From positions 721,545-785,544 of the forward strand of contig JAGYJA010000007.1 in NCBI GenBank assembly GCA_018402385.1: 64,000 bases of DNA, given 5' to 3'. The position numbers were made by a program, and so were the translations under genes. The notes beneath the pieces are model-generated. The model was not told the DNA's origin, ran no database searches, and saw nothing but the letters and a program-made list of their open reading frames with translations. Positions 9,255 to 17,881 of the stretch are shown piece by piece. Origin of the DNA: Flavobacteriaceae bacterium (GTDB lineage: Bacteria > Bacteroidota > Bacteroidia > Flavobacteriales > Flavobacteriaceae). Each line of letters starts with the position of its first letter. Position 1 is the stretch's first letter.

Positions 9255-11153
9255 TTAATAGGCTCTTTCATTACTTCCTTCATAAAAGTTTATGAATGCC
9301 TGATTAACAACTCTGTTTCCGCCGGGGGTGGGGTAATTTCCGGTGAAGTACCAATCTCCTAAGTTTTTGGGACAGGCTTTATGTAAATTTTCAACTGTTT
9401 GAAAAATAATTTTAATAGATGCGTTAATGCCATCAGGTTTTAAAATTTCTGCTATTTTATCTGAAATTTCTTCATCTGAAAATAAGTCGTAAATTTCCTT
9501 TACAAAATTAGTCACCTCAGCATCTAATAAATTTTGCTGGCTTTTACACTTATGATAGACTTCTTCTATTAGTGATTCTTTGTTGTTTTCTTTAAGTAAA
9601 GATAGCGCAGCTTCAAATGCAATTAAGTTTTCTAAACGAGCCATATCAATTCCATAACAATCTGGATATCTAATTTGTGGTGCTGAAGAGACTACAATAA
9701 TTTGTTTTGGGTTGAGTCTGTCAAGAATTTTTAAAATACTTTTCTTTAATGTAGTACCCCTCACAATACTATCATCTATTATAACAAGGTTATCATCTGG
9801 TTGGATAACCCCATAAGTGACATCATAAACATGTGCTACCAAATCGTCTCTACTACTATCTTCAGTGATGAAGGTTCTCAATTTGACATCTTTTATAGCA
9901 ATTTTTTCAGTTCTCAATTTATAAGACTGAATTTCTTCCAGTTTTTCATGGGTGAGCTTTCCTTGTTCTTTAAGGATGGCTTCATTTTTTTGCTTGATTA
10001 ATTCATCTTGAGCTGCTTCAACCATCCCATAAAAACAAGTTTCAGCGGTGTTTGGTATGTAAGAAAAAACTGTTTTTCTGGTGTCATAATTAATGGCCTC
10101 TAAAACTTTTGGCATCAAGAGTCGCCCTAATTCTTTTCTTTCTTGATAGATTTCTGCATCACTCCCTCTGGAAAAATAGATGCGTTCAAAGGAGCAAGAT
10201 TTACGCTCAAGCGGTTTCAAAACTTGCTGAATTGAAAAATCTCCAGACTTTTTAACTATAAGCGCACAACCGGGATCCAACTCTTGAACCTCATCAAAAG
10301 GCACATTAAAAACTGTTTGAATTACAGGTCGTTCTGAGGCAACAACAACTACTTCATCATCCTTATAATAGTATGTGGGTCTGATCCCCGCGGGGTCTCT
10401 TAAAACAAAGGAATCACCGTGTCCCAATAACCCTGCCATAGCATAACCTCCGTCCCAATCTCTTGATGATTTCTCTAATATTTTGGCAATATTTAGCTTT
10501 TTTGCAATATAAGGTGAGGCTTCTACTTTTGTCATCCCTTTGGATTTGGCCTTTTTATAAAGTTTAGATACAGCATCGTCAAGAAAGTGCCCAATTTTTT
10601 CCATCACAGTAATCGTATCTGCTTTTTCTTTAGGGTGCATTCCTAATCCAATAAGATTGTTAAATAACTCTGTGGTATTAGTCATGTTAAAGTTTCCGGC
10701 AATGATTAAATTGCGATGCATCCAGTTATTTTGACGCATAAAAGGATGGACGTTTTCGACGCTGTTTTTGCCAAAAGTCCCATACCGCACGTGGCCCAGC
10801 AACAGCTCTCCTACAAATGGCATGTTTCTTTTTTGGGCAGCTACATCATTGATATGTTCAGGATGTTCAGTAAAATAAGTGTTTATTTCTTTATTGATAT
10901 AGTTAAAAATATCCTGTATGGGTTGGTCGGCATTGGAGCGTTTTCTACTAATGTATCTGCTTCCGGGATCAACATCCATTTTTATGCTAGCAAAGCCTGC
11001 GCCGTCTTGACCACGATTGTGTTGCTTTTCCATCATTAAATACATTTTATTTACTCCATAAAATGCAGTACCATATTTTTTATGGTAATATTCAAGTGGC
11101 TTGAGAAGTCTTATGAGTGCAATACCACACTCGTGTTTTAATTCATCACTCAT
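9255..11153 (-). CDS. Amidophosphoribosyltransferase family protein, long Bacteroidota form
   Basis: A 632-residue class II glutamine amidotransferase fused to a phosphoribosyltransferase domain. Starting at 11153 gives MSDELKHECGIA, placing the catalytic Cys at residue 9, so an eight-residue propeptide would have to be removed; a longer open frame from 11195 is rejected for this reason. The glutaminase domain has RGQDGAG and HVRYGTFG. The PRPP loop VIIDDSIVRGT is near residue 459. PurF makes phosphoribosylamine, the first step of purine synthesis. This protein is longer than canonical PurF (about 500 residues) and has a C-terminal extension, so it may be a second, specialised paralogue. It follows the PfkB kinase gene. 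Confidence 0.8.
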   Translation of the reverse strand: MSDELKHECGIALIRLLKPLEYYHKKYGTAFYGVNKMYLMMEKQHNRGQDGAGFASIKMDVDPGSRYISRKRSNADQPIQDIFNYINKEINTYFTEHPEHINDVAAQKRNMPFVGELLLGHVRYGTFGKNSVENVHPFMRQNNWMHRNLIIAGNFNMTNTTELFNNLIGLGMHPKEKADTITVMEKIGHFLDDAVSKLYKKAKSKGMTKVEASPYIAKKLNIAKILEKSSRDWDGGYAMAGLLGHGDSFVLRDPAGIRPTYYYKDDEVVVVASERPVIQTVFNVPFDEVQELDPGCALIVKKSGDFSIQQVLKPLERKSCSFERIYFSRGSDAEIYQERKELGRLLMPKVLEAINYDTRKTVFSYIPNTAETCFYGMVEAAQDELIKQKNEAILKEQGKLTHEKLEEIQSYKLRTEKIAIKDVKLRTFITEDSSRDDLVAHVYDVTYGVIQPDDNLVIIDDSIVRGTTLKKSILKILDRLNPKQIIVVSSAPQIRYPDCYGIDMARLENLIAFEAALSLLKENNKESLIEEVYHKCKSQQNLLDAEVTNFVKEIYDLFSDEEISDKIAEILKPDGINASIKIIFQTVENLHKACPKNLGDWYFTGNYPTPGGNRVVNQAFINFYEGSNERAY

Positions 11154-11174
11154 AGAGGTAAGAATTGTGGTTTT

Positions 11175-11207
11175 ATAAAAAATAAAACGCTCCAAATCAA
11201 GGAGCGT
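11175..11207 (-). terminator. Terminator after the PfkB kinase gene
   Basis: On the minus strand a seven-base stem ACGCTCC/GGAGCGT (11207-11187) with a seven-base loop is followed by a T-rich run (to about 11175). It sits between the kinase stop (11212) and the PurF-like start (11153), so it may attenuate rather than fully stop read-through. Confidence 0.6.
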
Positions 11208-11211
11208 GTAT

Positions 11212-12138
11212 TTATGTTAATTCTATTTCAAATTGGGTTAAATTTTTAAACTGATGTAAGCGTTTTTGTAATTCCTTTTGAGTTACTGTCTGCATGCGCT
11301 CTGTTCCAAATTTCTCAACACAAAAGGAAGCCAATGTTGATCCATAAATAACGGCATTTTTCATATTCTCAAAACTCAAATCATCAGATTTTGATAAAAA
11401 CCCAGCAAATCCGCCGGCAAATGTATCACCTGCTCCTGTGGGATCAAATACCTCTTCCAGAGGTAATGCAGGAGCAAAAAATATTTGTTCTTTATGAAAC
11501 AATAAGGCTCCATGCTCTCCTTTTTTAATTACCACATGCTCTGGACCCATCTCCTGTATTTTTCTGGCAGCAACTACTAGTGAATATTCCCCAGTAAGTT
11601 GCCTGGCTTCTTCATCGTTAATTGTGATTACATCCACTTTGGCTATAACCTCTTTGAGAAGGTCAAGGGTATTATCCATCCAAAAATTCATCGTGTCAAG
11701 AATAATCAACTTGGGACGCGAGGTCATTTGTTGAATTACACTTAATTGTACCGCAGGATGAAGGTTCCCAAGCATAACGATTTCAGCATTTTTAAAATCT
11801 TCAGGCACTTTTGGATTGAAATCAGCAAGCACATTGAGTTGAGTATCCAAAGTATCTCTGGAATTCAGATCATTGCGGTATTTCCCACTCCAGAAAAATG
11901 TTTTCCCATTTTCGATAATTTCCAAAGCTGAAATATCGATATTGCGCTGTTCAAATAAGTCAAGATATTTTCTGGGAAAATCACCACCAACTACAGAAAC
12001 AATAGCTGCATCTGCCTGAAACTGTGAGGCTGCAAGACCAATGTATGTGGCAGCTCCACCCAGAATTTTATCGGTTTTCCCGAAAGGGGTTTCAATAGCG
12101 TCAAATGCTACCGTTCCTACTATGACTAATTTGCCCAT
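11212..12138 (-). CDS. PfkB family carbohydrate/nucleoside kinase
   Basis: A 308-residue ribokinase-fold kinase. The N-terminal substrate region has GGAATYIGLAAS and the C-terminal signature DPTGAGDTFAGGF (about residues 232-244) holds the catalytic Asp and the anion hole. The substrate cannot be read from the sequence; PfkB kinases act on sugars, nucleosides or related alcohols. Because it lies upstream of a PurF-type gene on the same strand, a nucleotide-related substrate is possible but only inferred. A TATATTTG -7 element (12168-12161) lies about 23 bases before the ATG. Confidence 0.88.
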   Translation of the reverse strand: MGKLVIVGTVAFDAIETPFGKTDKILGGAATYIGLAASQFQADAAIVSVVGGDFPRKYLDLFEQRNIDISALEIIENGKTFFWSGKYRNDLNSRDTLDTQLNVLADFNPKVPEDFKNAEIVMLGNLHPAVQLSVIQQMTSRPKLIILDTMNFWMDNTLDLLKEVIAKVDVITINDEEARQLTGEYSLVVAARKIQEMGPEHVVIKKGEHGALLFHKEQIFFAPALPLEEVFDPTGAGDTFAGGFAGFLSKSDDLSFENMKNAVIYGSTLASFCVEKFGTERMQTVTQKELQKRLHQFKNLTQFEIELT

Positions 12139-12160
12139 GCTTGTTGTTTAAAGTAAGCTG

Positions 12161-12168
12161 CAAATATA
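12161..12168 (-). promoter_or_regulatory. Probable -7 element of the PfkB kinase gene
   Basis: TATATTTG on the minus strand matches TAnnTTTG. No TTG at the expected spacing was found. Confidence 0.4.
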
Positions 12169-12215
12169 CGGCTTTGTATTAACTCTGAAAATTGTTTGTT
12201 AAATTAATAAGAACA

Positions 12216-12845
12216 TCACTTCCTCCCAAAATCTGCCGGGATTTCTCCCCAGGCTTTGGTTTCCCATTTGACTATTTTGGTAGAATAAGTGTTTGCTGTT
12301 AACCATTGTTCAGCTCTGTAGATGAGTTCAAAAAGAGCCTTATTTTTTGAAGATTGTTTGAGCTTGGTGCGACATTTCTTTACTTTCACCCAACCCATAG
12401 CAATTTTTGAATCAGTATAAAGAATGCGGTCGCTGTTGTTTTTTTTAAGATAAGCCAAACCGTGAACCAAAGCTAAAAACTCTCCAATATTATTGGTGCC
12501 TTGTTGAAAAGGCCCTTGATGAAACAATTGTTTATGGGTTTGTGTATCGACGCCGCGATATTCCATAATACCCGGATTTCCACTGGAAGCAGCATCAACC
12601 GCTATGGAATATAAGTTGGGCTCGCCAAATTTTGCTTTTTCAGCAGTTGAAAGTGATTTCTTTTTTAAACCTTTACCTGCGTAGTCTTTATACTCACCCT
12701 CAAAAGCTTTTTTGGCTTCCGCCATAGTGGGAAAAGATTTGTATTGCGCACCGGTGATCCCTGTGATCGCCGTTTTGCATTTTTCCCATGAGTCAAAAAT
12801 CCCGGTGGGATTGCCAAACCAAACAACGTAGTATTTTTGTTTCAT
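12216..12845 (-). CDS. rnhA: Ribonuclease HI with N-terminal viroplasmin-type RNA-binding domain
   Basis: A 209-residue RNase H that removes RNA from RNA-DNA hybrids. Residues 2-48 form the caulimovirus viroplasmin / RNase H1 N-terminal domain (YYVVWFGNPTGIF, then YKSFPTMAEAKKAF), which binds hybrids. The catalytic RNase H domain follows at about 75-207: Asp in AVDAASSGNPG, Glu in NNIGEFLAL, Asp in YTDSKIA, and a final Asp in PADFGRK at the extreme C-terminus. All four metal-binding positions are therefore present. It lies eight bases downstream of purN, with an interspersed palindrome in between, and is probably cotranscribed with it. Confidence 0.9.
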   Translation of the reverse strand: MKQKYYVVWFGNPTGIFDSWEKCKTAITGITGAQYKSFPTMAEAKKAFEGEYKDYAGKGLKKKSLSTAEKAKFGEPNLYSIAVDAASSGNPGIMEYRGVDTQTHKQLFHQGPFQQGTNNIGEFLALVHGLAYLKKNNSDRILYTDSKIAMGWVKVKKCRTKLKQSSKNKALFELIYRAEQWLTANTYSTKIVKWETKAWGEIPADFGRK

Positions 12846-12846
12846 T

Positions 12847-12877
12847 TCTCCCCCTAGCCCCCTCCAAAGGAGGGGTA
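12847..12877. repeat. C-rich palindromic repeat at the purN-rnhA junction
   Basis: CCCCTCC-AAA-GGAGGGG (12859-12875) forms a perfect seven-base stem, preceded by CTCCCCCTAG. It overlaps the last codons of purN, encoding the atypical Gly-rich end, and its stop codon. From memory, very similar C/G-rich palindromes are scattered through flavobacterial genomes; I could not verify copies elsewhere because no close second copy is in this window. Confidence 0.5.
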
Positions 12878-13453
12878 GTTTTCATTTGTTAAAATAAGTT
12901 TTTCTATCACTTTTGGAAAATATTTTTGCTCCAGTATGTGAATTTTCTCTGCAATCAATTCTGGGGTATCGGTATTTAAAACTTCGGCTTTCGCCTGAAA
13001 GATGATTTTGCCTTCATCATAATTTTCATTGACATAATGAATAGTGATTCCGGTTTCAGTTTCTTTGTTTTCAACAACCGCTTTATGAATATGCATCCCA
13101 TACATCCCTTTACCTCCATATTTTGGCAAAAGAGCCGGATGAATATTAACCACTTTGTCAGGATAATGTTTTAGAAGTGTTTCTGGGAATTTTAACAGAA
13201 ACCCGGCCAGAATAATCCAGTCAATTTTTGCAAATTGTAACGCATCATAAATATCATTTTCAGTATAAAGCTGATTTTTAGTAAATTCATAAACTTGCAC
13301 ATTCAATAATGTAGCTTTAGATATCACTCCAGCATTTTTATTATTAGTAAGAACCAGAACCACCTCTGCAAAATCACTGTTTTTAAAATATTGAATGAGA
13401 TTTTCTGCATTACTCCCGTTTCCGGAAGCAAAAATGGCTATTTTTTTCTTCAT
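12854..13453 (-). CDS. purN: Phosphoribosylglycinamide formyltransferase
   Basis: A 199-residue GAR transformylase using 10-formyl-THF in the third step of purine synthesis. The N-terminus KKKIAIFASGNGSNAENLI is the substrate-binding loop; the catalytic region has VNIHPALLP (Asn and His) and the Asp-containing ENYDEGKI. I chose the ATG at 13453; a TTG eight codons upstream (13477) extends the frame but adds nothing conserved. The C-terminal tail ending in SFGGG is encoded by the palindromic repeat at 12847-12877, so the ancestral end was probably different. It diverges from acpP, a common flavobacterial arrangement. Confidence 0.92.
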   Translation of the reverse strand: MKKKIAIFASGNGSNAENLIQYFKNSDFAEVVLVLTNNKNAGVISKATLLNVQVYEFTKNQLYTENDIYDALQFAKIDWIILAGFLLKFPETLLKHYPDKVVNIHPALLPKYGGKGMYGMHIHKAVVENKETETGITIHYVNENYDEGKIIFQAKAEVLNTDTPELIAEKIHILEQKYFPKVIEKLILTNENYPSFGGG

Positions 13454-13496
13454 TTGTAAAGGGTTGGTATCAGGCAATTTCTAATTTTTTACTAGA

Positions 13497-13504
13497 CAAA
13501 AGTA
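13497..13504 (-). promoter_or_regulatory. Probable -7 element of purN
   Basis: TACTTTTG on the minus strand, 43 bases before the purN ATG, matches TAnnTTTG; no clear TTG partner. Confidence 0.4.
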
Positions 13505-13567
13505 AAAGAAATAAGATTGAGTTAATGTAAAAATTACTAAATTAGAGCACATTTTACAAGTATCGTG

Positions 13568-13596
13568 TTGTATTAAATTAAAATATTTTATTTTTG
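13568..13596 (+). promoter_or_regulatory. Promoter of the acpP-fabF-rnc operon
   Basis: TTG (13568-13570), an 18-base spacer and TATTTTTG (13589-13596) fit the Bacteroidota consensus very well. acpP starts 31 bases further on. Confidence 0.75.
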
Positions 13597-13627
13597 CGAC
13601 TTAATAAAATTTAAAAAAACAAAAATT

Positions 13628-13861
13628 ATGTCAGACATTGCATCAAGAGTAAAAGCGATTATCGTAGACAAATTAGGTGTAGACGAAAACGAAGTTGTAA
13701 CTGAAGCTAGCTTCACTAACGATTTAGGGGCAGACTCATTAGACACCGTTGAATTGATAATGGAATTTGAAAAGGAATTTGATATTCAAATCCCAGATGA
13801 TCAAGCCGAAAACATTTCAACTGTGGGTCAAGCAATTTCCTATATAGAAAACGCAAAATAA
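13628..13861 (+). CDS. acpP: Acyl carrier protein
   Basis: A 77-residue acidic helical protein that carries growing acyl chains on a phosphopantetheine arm in fatty-acid synthesis. The attachment serine is Ser37 in the canonical [12 protein letters not shown] motif. The length is normal for bacterial ACP. It is the first gene of an operon, 13 bases ahead of fabF, and has a strong promoter at 13568-13596, consistent with the abundance of this protein. Confidence 0.97.
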   Translation: MSDIASRVKAIIVDKLGVDENEVVTEASFTNDLGADSLDTVELIMEFEKEFDIQIPDDQAENISTVGQAISYIENAK

Positions 13862-13874
13862 GAAATCTCCCACA

Positions 13875-15128
13875 ATGGAATTAAAGCGAGTTGTTGTTAC
13901 CGGATTAGGTGCTCTCACTCCAATTGGGAACAATATTTCTGAATATTGGGACGGATTGAAGAATGGGAGGAGTGGCTCAGCCCCTATCACCTATTTTGAT
14001 ACTGAAAAGTTCAAAACAAAATTCGCTTGCGAACTTAAAAATTTTGTGGCAACAGACTATTTCGATAGAAAAGAAGCCCGAAAACTCGATCGGTTTGCGC
14101 AATATGCTTTAGTTGCTTCAGATGAAGCAATTAAAGATGCAAATTTAGATTTAGAAAACATTGATAAGTTTCGCGTTGGCGTCATTTGGGGAGCTGGAAT
14201 AGGAGGGCTTGAAACCTTCCAGGATGAGGTGTTAAACTTTGCTGCCGGTGACGGCACGCCAAGGTTTAACCCTTTTTTTATTCCTAAAATGATTGCAGAT
14301 ATTGCACCGGGTCACATTTCTATAAAACATGGATTTATGGGGCCAAATTACACAACTGTTTCTGCCTGTGCATCTTCAGCAAACGCTATGATTGATGCTT
14401 TAAACTACATTCGGCTTGGGCATTGTGACATCATTGTCACTGGAGGTTCTGAAGCAGCTGTTACTAAAGCTGGTATGGGAGGTTTCAATGCCATGCACGC
14501 ACTTTCCACCTTAAATGAAACTCCACAAACGGCCTCGAGACCCTTTGATGCTACACGTGATGGTTTTGTTCTTGGCGAGGGCTCTGGAGCTCTTATTTTA
14601 GAAGAATATGAACACGCCAAAGCACGTGGCGCAAAAATTTATGCTGAAGTTCTGGGTGGCGGTATGTCAAGTGATGCCTATCATGTCACAGCACCCCATC
14701 CCGAAGGAATTGGCGTTGAAAGGGTAATGATTAACTGCCTAAAAGATGCTGGAATTTCTGCAGACGAAGTGGATGCCATAAACACACATGGTACTTCAAC
14801 TCCCTTAGGAGATGTCGCAGAATTAAAGGCCATCTCAAAAGTATTTGGAGCTCACGCAAATAAAATCAATATCAATTCTACAAAATCAATGACTGGTCAT
14901 TTACTGGGTGCTGCAGGTGCAATTGAAGCCATAGCTTCCATTTTGGCCATGGAACACAACTTGGTGCCTCCAACAATCAACCATACTACAGTTGATGAGA
15001 ATATTGATCCATCATTAAACCTAACTCTAAACAAGGCTCAAGAAAGAGAGGTTAACATAGCAATGAGTAACACTTTTGGTTTTGGGGGTCACAATGCTTG
15101 TATTCTCTTCAAAAAGATTGAACAGTAA
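13875..15128 (+). CDS. fabF: Beta-ketoacyl-ACP synthase II
   Basis: A 417-residue condensing enzyme that elongates acyl-ACP with malonyl-ACP. The catalytic triad is visible: Cys in SACASSANAM (about residue 164), His in THGTSTPLGD and His in KSMTGHLLGAAG. The length equals that of E. coli FabF. The gene lies between acpP and rnc with gaps of 13 and 6 bases, the usual operon order in this phylum. Confidence 0.97.
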   Translation: MELKRVVVTGLGALTPIGNNISEYWDGLKNGRSGSAPITYFDTEKFKTKFACELKNFVATDYFDRKEARKLDRFAQYALVASDEAIKDANLDLENIDKFRVGVIWGAGIGGLETFQDEVLNFAAGDGTPRFNPFFIPKMIADIAPGHISIKHGFMGPNYTTVSACASSANAMIDALNYIRLGHCDIIVTGGSEAAVTKAGMGGFNAMHALSTLNETPQTASRPFDATRDGFVLGEGSGALILEEYEHAKARGAKIYAEVLGGGMSSDAYHVTAPHPEGIGVERVMINCLKDAGISADEVDAINTHGTSTPLGDVAELKAISKVFGAHANKININSTKSMTGHLLGAAGAIEAIASILAMEHNLVPPTINHTTVDENIDPSLNLTLNKAQEREVNIAMSNTFGFGGHNACILFKKIEQ

Positions 15129-15134
15129 TCCTTA

Positions 15135-15881
15135 ATGAGTTCATTTCGAGACATATTCCACTCCCGCGCTGATAAAGACGGGGTTTTTTTTCGTGAAATA
15201 AAAAATATTCTTGGGTTTAGACCCGGTGACCTTTCTATTTATGAAATGGCCTTTACTCACCGTTCTTCTCAGATAAAAACAAACGATGGTGAAATTTTAA
15301 ACTATGAAAGACTTGAGTTTCTAGGAGATGCTATATTGGGTGCTGTAATAGCTGCGCATTTGTTTAAAAAGGTTCCCTCCGGCAATGAAGGTTATTTGAC
15401 AAAAATGCGTTCAAAAGTGGTGAGTCGCGAACATTTAAATGAATTAGGCAGAGATCTTGACCTCATAAGGTTTGTAAGGTCATCCATTCCTTTAGATAAC
15501 TTTGGCCTCAATATTCACGGTAATATTTTTGAAGCCTTAGTAGGAGCCATTTATCTTGATAAGGGTTTTAAGTCCTGTGAAAAATTTATACAAAAAAGGG
15601 TCATCAAACCTTATGTTGATATTGAAAAACTGGAAGGAAAAATCACCAGTTATAAAAGTTTAATTATTGAATGGTGCCAAAAACACAAAAAGAAATTTGA
15701 TTTTGTGGTCTATGATGACACCGGAAATGATACTGTAAAGCATTTTGCCGTAAAATTAAAAATTGATGATGTCAATATTGCAAAAGCAAGAGCCACATCA
15801 AAGAAAAAGGCTGAAGAACGTGCTGCAAAAAGGGCTTATTATAAACTTCAATCCAAGATAAACCAAACAGAAAATAAGTGA
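15135..15881 (+). CDS. rnc: Ribonuclease III
   Basis: A 248-residue double-strand-specific endoribonuclease for rRNA maturation and mRNA decay. The signature YERLEFLGDAILG (around residue 57) carries the catalytic acidic residues, and EALVGAIYLDKG supplies the second metal-binding set. A C-terminal dsRNA-binding domain (about 172-240) ends with the Lys/Arg-rich KKKAEERAAKRA helix. The gene starts six bases after fabF and is probably translated from the same transcript. Confidence 0.95.
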   Translation: MSSFRDIFHSRADKDGVFFREIKNILGFRPGDLSIYEMAFTHRSSQIKTNDGEILNYERLEFLGDAILGAVIAAHLFKKVPSGNEGYLTKMRSKVVSREHLNELGRDLDLIRFVRSSIPLDNFGLNIHGNIFEALVGAIYLDKGFKSCEKFIQKRVIKPYVDIEKLEGKITSYKSLIIEWCQKHKKKFDFVVYDDTGNDTVKHFAVKLKIDDVNIAKARATSKKKAEERAAKRAYYKLQSKINQTENK

Positions 15882-15974
15882 GCCTCTCAATTTTAATATA
15901 AATTTTACAATAGAAGAGCCAATCATCACCTCAGGAACCCTTATATTTACAATTCATTTTTGCGTAAAAACCCT

Positions 15975-16454
15975 ATGCAGCGACACAACCTAAGTCTTGC
16001 CATCGATGAAGAGTTTTTACTTCTTGCCATACACAGTAGTCTGGAAGAATACAAACTCGCTTTTTTAATTAACAAGCATTTAAATTTGCGTTTTCAACGA
16101 AAGAAAAAAGATCTTGATTTCTTTAATAAAAGCGGATCAATTACCTACCCAATTTATGAATACATAGATGAAAAAAAAGAGGATGCATTTTATTTATTGA
16201 GCAATGTTTGCAAGACAATTTCTGAAAAAACTATTAGTGCAGGAAGCTTGTTTGACATTGAATATGAAGAAAAAACACATTTTCTGGTTAACGAATACAA
16301 ACAAGCCGATTTTTTGATGAAAATACTTACTGAGGAACCTCAAGTGTATGAAACAGATCTTTTATCAAAATTATTAAAAATCCCTGGCTTAGTTACAGCA
16401 TATACAATTGACCAAAACAAACTAAAATCAAAACAAAACCTAAATTTTGACTAA
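15975..16454 (+). CDS. IPExxxVDY family protein
   Basis: A 159-residue protein of unknown function, recognised by its position between rnc and pyk and by its overall sequence as the flavobacterial IPExxxVDY family. I chose the ATG at 15975; a TTG at 15960 adds five codons without support. Visible features are an acidic DEEFLLLAIHSSLEEYKLAFLIN-like N-terminal helix pair (residues 8-30) and no signal peptide or membrane segment, so it is probably cytosolic. Its stop codon overlaps the pyk start by one base, suggesting translational coupling to pyruvate kinase. Confidence 0.8.
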   Translation: MQRHNLSLAIDEEFLLLAIHSSLEEYKLAFLINKHLNLRFQRKKKDLDFFNKSGSITYPIYEYIDEKKEDAFYLLSNVCKTISEKTISAGSLFDIEYEEKTHFLVNEYKQADFLMKILTEEPQVYETDLLSKLLKIPGLVTAYTIDQNKLKSKQNLNFD

Positions 16455-17881
16455 TGCCACTAAGAAAAAAAACTAAAATTGTTGCTACACTAGGACCGGC
16501 TACACAAAGCAAGGAAACCATAAAGGAAATGATACTTGCAGGTGTAGATGTCTTTAGAATCAACTTTTCACACGCTAACTATACAAACGTTAAAGAACGA
16601 ATAGAAACTATAAGGGAAATTGGTAGTTCACTGGAATTCACACCGGCAATCCTTGCCGATTTACAAGGGCCCAAGTTACGAGTGGGCATGATGAAGGAAG
16701 AAGTGATTGTGAATCCCGGTGATGAAATTCTTTTTTGTACAGGAGAGGAATTTGAAGGAAACGCTGACCGTGTTTATATGAACTATGACACCTTCCCAAA
16801 AGATGTCAAAGTGGGAGAAATGATACTTCTCGACGATGGAAAACTCCATTTCAAAGTAGTAGCAACAAACAAAAAAAATGAAGTAAAAGCCAAAGTCATT
16901 CAAGGAGGGCCTTTACGTTCAAAAAAAGGGGTCAACCTTCCAAATACAAAAATTTCATTACCTGCCTTAACCGAAAAAGACCTTGAAGACGCCGTCTTTG
17001 CTATTGAACAGGAAGTAGATTGGATTGCACTTTCTTTTGTTAGGGATGCAGATGATCTAAAAATTTTAAATGACCTTATCAAAGAACATTCAAAATACAA
17101 AATACCTGTAATTGCAAAAATTGAAAAACCCGAAGCCGTAAAAAACATCAAGAGAATTATCGCTCACTGTGACGGTTTAATGGTTGCCAGAGGTGATCTA
17201 GGCGTTGAAATTCCTGCACATGAAGTGCCTTTAATACAGAAAGAATTGGTTCTCATTGCAAAACAAGCCCGCATACCAGTGATCATTGCGACACAAATGA
17301 TGGAGACCATGATTACCTCATTGACTCCCACACGTGCGGAGGTAAACGATGTGGCCAACTCGGTGATGGACGGCGCAGATGCAGTGATGTTGTCTGGTGA
17401 AACTTCCATTGGGAATTATCCGGTGCAAGTGATAGAAACGATGGCAAAAATCCTTAAAAGTGTAGAAAACTCAAAACTGATTCGCGTCCCGCAAGAGCCC
17501 CCACAAATAAAAACCAATAGATATGTTACTAAATCTGTTTGTTATCATGCTGCTTTGATGGCTAATGAGATTGAAGCCAAAGCCATTTGCACTTTGACAA
17601 ATAGTGGCTATACCGCTTTTCAAATTTCTGCCTGGAGACCCAATGCACATATTTTGGTGTTCAGCTCAAACAAAAACATCATCACCAGAATGAATTTACT
17701 GTGGGGAGTAAGAGCCTTTTATTATAATAAATTCGTGAGCACAGACACTACTGTTGATGACGTTAACAAGATTGCCCTGAAAAAAGATTTTGTTCAAAAA
17801 GGTGATTTTTTAATTAATCTGGCAGCAATGCCTATAGTTGATAAAGGTATGGTGAATACTTTGAGGGTTTCTCAAGTTTAA
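16454..17881 (+). CDS. pyk: Pyruvate kinase
   Basis: A 475-residue glycolytic enzyme converting phosphoenolpyruvate and ADP to pyruvate and ATP. The N-terminus RKKTKIVATLGPAT, the substrate-binding ADLQGPKLRVG, the active-site IAKIEKPEAV with its catalytic Lys, the ARGDLGVEI loop and the ATQMMETM signature are all present. The start overlaps the stop of the preceding gene by one base. The only good terminator downstream lies inside the 3' end of the convergent dinB gene. Confidence 0.97.
   Translation: MPLRKKTKIVATLGPATQSKETIKEMILAGVDVFRINFSHANYTNVKERIETIREIGSSLEFTPAILADLQGPKLRVGMMKEEVIVNPGDEILFCTGEEFEGNADRVYMNYDTFPKDVKVGEMILLDDGKLHFKVVATNKKNEVKAKVIQGGPLRSKKGVNLPNTKISLPALTEKDLEDAVFAIEQEVDWIALSFVRDADDLKILNDLIKEHSKYKIPVIAKIEKPEAVKNIKRIIAHCDGLMVARGDLGVEIPAHEVPLIQKELVLIAKQARIPVIIATQMMETMITSLTPTRAEVNDVANSVMDGADAVMLSGETSIGNYPVQVIETMAKILKSVENSKLIRVPQEPPQIKTNRYVTKSVCYHAALMANEIEAKAICTLTNSGYTAFQISAWRPNAHILVFSSNKNIITRMNLLWGVRAFYYNKFVSTDTTVDDVNKIALKKDFVQKGDFLINLAAMPIVDKGMVNTLRVSQV

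Noticed and set aside
11154..11195. 14-codon extension of the PurF-like protein
   Set aside because: It would bury the catalytic Cys deeper and overlaps the terminator hairpin at 11187-11207.
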